From an uncultured bacterium (GTDB taxonomy: Bacteria > Cyanobacteriota > Vampirovibrionia > Gastranaerophilales > Gastranaerophilaceae), in NCBI GenBank assembly GCA_902782905.1, contig CACZPB010000209.1, positions 1 through 15,465 on the forward strand: a stretch of DNA of 15,465 bases. The letters run 5' to 3'. Within the stretch, counting starts at the first letter, position 1, and the number at the start of each line of letters is the position of its first letter. The notes beneath the pieces are model-generated. The model made no database searches, was not told where the DNA came from, and saw only the letters and a list, made by a program, of their open reading frames with translations. This document shows, one piece after another, positions 12,642 to 15,465 of the stretch. The position numbers were made by a program, and so were the translations under genes.

Positions 12642-13583
12642 TTATTTTTTAAGTTCTAAATTTCTTATCCTTGTCTGTATATCTTCCAAAAGACGCCTGT
12701 TGATTGACATCAAATCACCTAAAACAGCCACTATAAGAAGAAGTACAGATGATATTAAAAATACCGAAGCAAAAATAAGCGATTGAACATGCCCGTTTCC
12801 GCCACCGTTTATAAAAAAGTATATAAACCTGCATACAAGTGCCAGACCCGCTAAACCGAAAAGTCCAGAAATAAGTGCAAAAAATCTAAAAGGACGGTAC
12901 ACAATAAACATTCTCAATATTGTCTTTGCTGATTTAAAAACATAATCAAAAATATTCTTTACCAATTTTGATTTCCTGAGTTCTTTATTCACTTTTATAG
13001 GAACTGATTTTACATTTAATCCTTTTGCACCTGCCTGAATAATGGTTTCCATAGTATATGTATAATTGTCAAAAACATTCAATTTAACTGCTGCTTCTTT
13101 AGAAAAAGCTCTAAAGCCGCTCGGGGCATCATCTACGCTGGTTGACGAAATCAGTCTTAAAACGGAAGAACCTAGTTTTTGCAAAAACTTTTTAACAGGT
13201 GAAAATTCTTTTATTTCAGAGATGTTTCTTGCGCCTATTGTTATATCTGCTTCCCCGAAAAGTATCGGTTTAACGAGTTTTTCAATGTCATCAGCCGAGT
13301 ACTGGTTATCAGCATCTGTATTAACAATAATATCCGCCCCAAGTCTAAGACACTCTTGAATACCAACTCTAAACGCATTTGCAAGTCCTTTATTATTCGA
13401 TATATCAACAATTAGTGCACCCCAATCTTTAGCAATTTTTGAAGTATTGTCGTTTGAACCGTCATTTATGATAAGAACATTTATTTCGTCAATTCCGTCA
13501 ATTGACTTAGGAAGTGCATTCAAAGTCGTTAAGATGGTTTCTTCTTCATTATAACAAGGTATTTGAATAATAAGCTTTGTCAT
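12642..13583 (-). CDS. GT2 glycosyltransferase, polyprenyl-phosphate sugar synthase type
   Basis: This is a 313-residue inverting GT-A enzyme of the DPM1/ArnC-like group, which transfers a sugar from a nucleotide donor to a polyprenyl phosphate on the cytoplasmic face of the membrane. It begins KLIIQIPCYNEEETI, with INVLIINDGSNDNTSKIA (about 34-51), NNKGLANAFRVG, then NTDADNQYSADDI with the metal-binding D90 and D92. DAPSGFRAFSKEAA and YTMETIIQAGAKG are the acceptor-side motifs. The C-terminus has two membrane helices (about 233-256 and 268-292) that anchor it. The start has no Shine-Dalgarno sequence and TATAAT lies 7 bases upstream, suggesting a leaderless mRNA. It is divergent from the GT39-like gene 36 bases away, which would use its lipid-linked product. 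Sugar identity cannot be read from the sequence. Confidence 0.93.
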   Translation of the reverse strand: MTKLIIQIPCYNEEETILTTLNALPKSIDGIDEINVLIINDGSNDNTSKIAKDWGALIVDISNNKGLANAFRVGIQECLRLGADIIVNTDADNQYSADDIEKLVKPILFGEADITIGARNISEIKEFSPVKKFLQKLGSSVLRLISSTSVDDAPSGFRAFSKEAAVKLNVFDNYTYTMETIIQAGAKGLNVKSVPIKVNKELRKSKLVKNIFDYVFKSAKTILRMFIVYRPFRFFALISGLFGLAGLALVCRFIYFFINGGGNGHVQSLIFASVFLISSVLLLIVAVLGDLMSINRRLLEDIQTRIRNLELKK

Positions 13584-13590
13584 GTAAAAT
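13563..13590 (+). promoter_or_regulatory. Promoter of the GT39-like gene, overlapping the start of the GT2 gene
   Basis: TTGAAT (13563-13568) and TAAAAT (13585-13590, 5 of 6) are 16 bases apart on the plus strand. Start near 13597 gives a leader of about 23 bases with the GGGGGAG binding site. The -35 lies within the first codons of the divergent GT2 gene. Confidence 0.5.
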
Positions 13591-13596
13591 ATTATA
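13591..13596 (-). promoter_or_regulatory. -10 box of the GT2 gene (probable leaderless start)
   Basis: A perfect TATAAT on the minus strand ends 7 bases before ATG 13583. The matching -35 position is poor. It overlaps the divergent promoter region, so the two polymerases could not bind at once. Confidence 0.45.
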
Positions 13597-13619
13597 TATA
13601 AAAAAAGGGGGAGCGACTA

Positions 13620-15056
13620 GTGTTTTTTATTTCACTTTTGGGTTTATTTTTAAGACTTACTTTTATTAATAAAGCCGAAGGTTTATGGAATGATGAATAC
13701 GTAAGCTGGATGGTATCTTCAACACCTTTTGGTCAAGGATTTTTTACCGAAATTTTAAAACAATGCCACATGCCTTTATATTATTTATATTTGAAGCCAT
13801 TTACAGGTTTTAGTGACTTAATTTTGAGACTTACTTCGCTTGTTCCGTCAGTTATTTCAATATTTGTTATGTATAAGGTTGGAAAAGAATTTTCAAAAAA
13901 GACAGGACTTATGTCTGCTCTTGCAACCTCCGCGCTTTCTTTTCTAATATATTATTCACAAGAAGTGAGGTTTTATTCTCTGTTGTTTTTATTCTCAGCA
14001 CTTCTGCTTTTATTTACAATAAGATTAATTAAGGAAAATTCAAAGTACAACCTTGCAGGTTTCATTATATCAAGCTTGCTTGTAATTTTTACTCATATTT
14101 TGGGTGTTATATTCGTATTTTTTAATATTTTATATGTTTTATATAAGAATAATTCTCTTTCAAAAAAAATGATAATATATATAGCTTTAACCGGCATCCT
14201 AGTATTTCCGTTTGCAATAAACGTACTCTCTCAACTTCCGTCATCGCAGTGGTGGGGAAAATTTAGTTACACAAATATTTTGTTTTTATTTACGGATTAT
14301 CTTTCTCCAATTCTAACCAACAATATTAACGTACCACCGGTATTTTTTTACAATCCTGACTTGACGTTCTGGCTGATTGTCCCGACTCTGTTAGGAGTTA
14401 TTGGCATTTTTTATGGAATTAAAAACAACAAGGGCATAACCACAGTTGCAATATTATACACGCTTACTCTTATGCTGCTTGCTGTCTGCGGGAAACTAGT
14501 TTTTATTACAAAATACTCAATAGAAATTCTACCGATAATAATTATTCTCCTATCTGTGGGATTTGACAGAATGAAAAAAAACGGCATAGTTTTATACTCT
14601 CTATTCATACTTATTCACTTATCAAGCTTTTTTACGCCATATTATGCAACTAAACTATATAGAAGTGAGGGAAATAGAATTGTCGGTGAAATTTTAAATC
14701 ACAGAAATGCTCAAAATATTATCTACACATACTATGCGCCTGACAGATTTTCACGTTATTACAAAGGAAGCGCAAAACAGCTTTATATCAGTAAAATTAA
14801 CCGATTTGAATACAAGAATAATCCGAATGCCATTTTTTCTGATATAAACAAAGGGGAAACCGTTTCTGTTGTATTTTTAGATAGCGTAAGCTTTCTGCCG
14901 GAAGATTACATAAAAAAATACAATTCTGCAATCCCTGAGATGTTTAGCACATTTTCTCATATTAGAAATATGCTGACAGAAGAACTTAAAAAGAATTATA
15001 AAATTCAAAGTATCGATAAATCAGGTTCTTGGACTGTAATAACGGCAAAAAAATAA
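13620..15056 (+). CDS. GT39/ArnT-like integral membrane glycosyltransferase
   Basis: This is a 478-residue GT-C fold protein with about ten or more hydrophobic helices in the first 350 residues. It should transfer a sugar from a polyprenyl-phosphate donor at the periplasmic face of the membrane. The first periplasmic loop reads EGLWNDEYVSW, with the D25-E26 pair typical of GT39/ArnT/PMT catalysis, followed by HMPLYYLYLKPF, and YYSQEVRFYSLLFLF, another family motif (ArnT-like E-x-R-x-Y). The C-terminal 110 residues are soluble and probably periplasmic (YYAPDRFSRYYKGS). The start is GTG at 13620; GGGGGAG lies 7 bases upstream and an in-frame stop at 13599 rules out a longer protein. The first helix is short. 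The divergent GT2 gene likely supplies the donor. Acceptor (lipid A, protein or glycan) is unknown. Confidence 0.88.
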   Translation: MFFISLLGLFLRLTFINKAEGLWNDEYVSWMVSSTPFGQGFFTEILKQCHMPLYYLYLKPFTGFSDLILRLTSLVPSVISIFVMYKVGKEFSKKTGLMSALATSALSFLIYYSQEVRFYSLLFLFSALLLLFTIRLIKENSKYNLAGFIISSLLVIFTHILGVIFVFFNILYVLYKNNSLSKKMIIYIALTGILVFPFAINVLSQLPSSQWWGKFSYTNILFLFTDYLSPILTNNINVPPVFFYNPDLTFWLIVPTLLGVIGIFYGIKNNKGITTVAILYTLTLMLLAVCGKLVFITKYSIEILPIIIILLSVGFDRMKKNGIVLYSLFILIHLSSFFTPYYATKLYRSEGNRIVGEILNHRNAQNIIYTYYAPDRFSRYYKGSAKQLYISKINRFEYKNNPNAIFSDINKGETVSVVFLDSVSFLPEDYIKKYNSAIPEMFSTFSHIRNMLTEELKKNYKIQSIDKSGSWTVITAKK

Positions 15057-15059
15057 TGC

Positions 15060-15088
15060 TTGACTTAAGAACATGTCTTTGTTAATAT
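15060..15088 (+). promoter_or_regulatory. Promoter of the rplJ leader transcript
   Basis: TTGACT (15060-15065, 5 of 6) and TAATAT (15083-15088, 4 of 6) are 17 bases apart, starting 3 bases after the upstream stop codon. Start near 15095 would give a 5' leader of about 255 bases that holds the L10 element. Confidence 0.6.
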
Positions 15089-15094
15089 CAATTC

Positions 15095-15346
15095 ATAATC
15101 GCAGACAGTTAGTATCCTGTTAGGATTTAAAACAAATAAAGTGCTAGCCGAGATTCCAGAGGTGCAAATAAGGGATTATCCTTTATCAAACATCTCCGAC
15201 AATAAAGTATAAATAGCTTTAAATGGTGGATTTTGCGATTATAAAAAAGATTGCGAAATCTTTTTTGTATGTAAATAAAGGTCGAGCGGAGGAAACTCCG
15301 ATAAAATAAATAGCACATAAATGTGTAAGACAATAATTAAAGGAGC
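15095..15346 (+). promoter_or_regulatory. Ribosomal protein L10 leader (autoregulatory mRNA element)
   Basis: This is the known type of L10(L12)4-binding mRNA leader in front of rplJ, by which the protein represses its own operon. GAGGTG (15159-15164) pairs with CATCTC (15191-15196) with one wobble. Inside it ATAAGG (15168-15173) pairs with CCTTTAT (15180-15186) with a bulge. AGAGGTGC and CATCTCCGAC recall the conserved strands of the Rfam L10 leader. Further hairpins follow: the terminator at 15229-15266, CGGAG-GAAA-CTCCG (15287-15300) with a GNRA tetraloop, and CACA-TAAA-TGTG (15314-15325). AGGAG at 15341-15345 is the rplJ binding site. The span of the element is approximate. The frame on the minus strand here (15127-15333) is not a gene. 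Confidence 0.78.
15229..15266 (+). terminator. Attenuator/terminator within the L10 leader
   Basis: GATTTTGC (15229-15236) pairs with GCGAAATC (15253-15260) with one G-U pair, followed directly by six T. Alternatively AAAAAAGATT (15243-15252) pairs with AATCTTTTTT (15257-15266) around GCGA. Either fold ends in a U tract about 85 bases before rplJ, so L10 binding upstream could control read-through. Confidence 0.6.
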
Positions 15347-15350
15347 AAAA

Positions 15351-15465
15351 ATGTCAACAAAAGCTTTTAAAGACGATAAGATTAAACTTATCAAGGAAAA
15401 AATCGATAAGGCTCAAGTTGCAATTGTTACCGAATACAAAGGACTAAGCGTTGAAGAAATCACAA
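15351..15465 (+). CDS. rplJ: 50S ribosomal protein L10 (N-terminal 38 residues; cut by window end)
   Basis: L10 forms the base of the ribosomal stalk, binding 23S rRNA and the L7/L12 dimers. The visible N-terminus, MSTKAFKDDKIKLIKEKIDK then AQVAIVTEYKGLSVEEIT, is the standard L10 opening (K-x2-K-V-x2-I-K-x3-x-x-A-x-x-x-x-x-x-Y-x-G-L-x-V). AAAGGAG precedes ATG by 5 bases. The upstream leader with an L10-binding fold independently confirms the assignment. rplL probably follows outside the window. The usual upstream rplK-rplA genes are absent: the previous gene is the GT39-like enzyme, so rplJ is expressed here from its own promoter. Confidence 0.95.
   Translation, partial: MSTKAFKDDKIKLIKEKIDKAQVAIVTEYKGLSVEEIT

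Noticed and set aside
15127..15333. Minus-strand frame of 68 residues before rplJ
   Set aside because: It lies within the L10 leader RNA and its composition looks like chance translation of structured AT-rich DNA.
1..15465. Mobile element, phage, CRISPR array or tRNA genes
   Set aside because: No transposase or integrase, no regularly spaced repeats and no tRNA cloverleaf were seen on either strand; gene content and composition look uniform.

Overview
The window is AT-rich chromosomal DNA from a bacterium with a Gram-negative type envelope: it carries an ExbB/ExbD/TonB-type cluster, a polyprenyl-glycan type glycosyltransferase pair and several secreted proteins. It holds ordinary housekeeping genes (DNA polymerase III clamp-loader subunits, ribosomal protein L10, DnaJ, a parvulin, CtpA, BioF, RfbA). 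I see no insertion sequence, integrase, phage gene, tRNA, rRNA or CRISPR array. The C-terminal domain of the TonB-like protein (SKRV, then a PF-PLP segment, then FTFDYNVF) and the low GC recall the non-photosynthetic cyanobacterial lineage (Vampirovibrionia/Melainabacteria, Gastranaerophilales type). That is recall and inference, about even odds.

Layout. 1-240 (-) is the N-terminal part of a small parvulin. 241-670 has no gene but holds a possible small RNA ending in a strong terminator (446-475), then a promoter and leader for an 82-residue protein of unknown function (671-919) with its own terminator (961-993). 1018-2815 (+) is an overlapping holA-holB pair. 6847-2830 (-) is a six-gene run: a secreted glycine-zipper protein, a TonB/TolA-like protein, a small lipoprotein-like TonB-C protein, ExbB, ExbD and a second ExbD. 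7970-6951 (-) is a DnaJ variant with half of the usual zinc-binding domain. 8165-9436 (+) is a periplasmic thioredoxin-like protein followed by rfbA. 11808-9444 (-) is ctpA-bioF, separated by one base. 12559-11891 (-) is a secreted protein with an HEALH metal-binding motif. 13583-12642 (-) and 13620-15056 (+) are a divergent pair: a GT2 polyprenyl-phosphate-sugar synthase type enzyme and a GT39/ArnT-like membrane glycosyltransferase. 15060-15465 is the promoter, autoregulatory L10 leader with attenuator, and start of rplJ.

How parts work together. ExbB and the two ExbD proteins should form a proton-driven inner-membrane motor acting through the TonB-like protein. No receptor, TolB or Pal gene lies beside them, so the outer-membrane target is unknown. 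The GT2 enzyme plausibly makes the lipid-linked sugar used by the divergent GT39 enzyme. holA and holB supply the delta and delta-prime clamp-loader subunits.

The most interesting signals are regulatory. Four first genes (holA, dnaJ, the thioredoxin-like gene and the GT2 gene) lack a Shine-Dalgarno sequence and have a -10-like hexamer ending 6 or 7 bases before the start codon, which predicts leaderless mRNAs. Most other genes here have clear Shine-Dalgarno sites. No wholly new system is obvious. The best candidates for new biology are the duplicated-ExbD envelope cluster, the secreted HEALH protein and the small-RNA/82-residue-protein locus.
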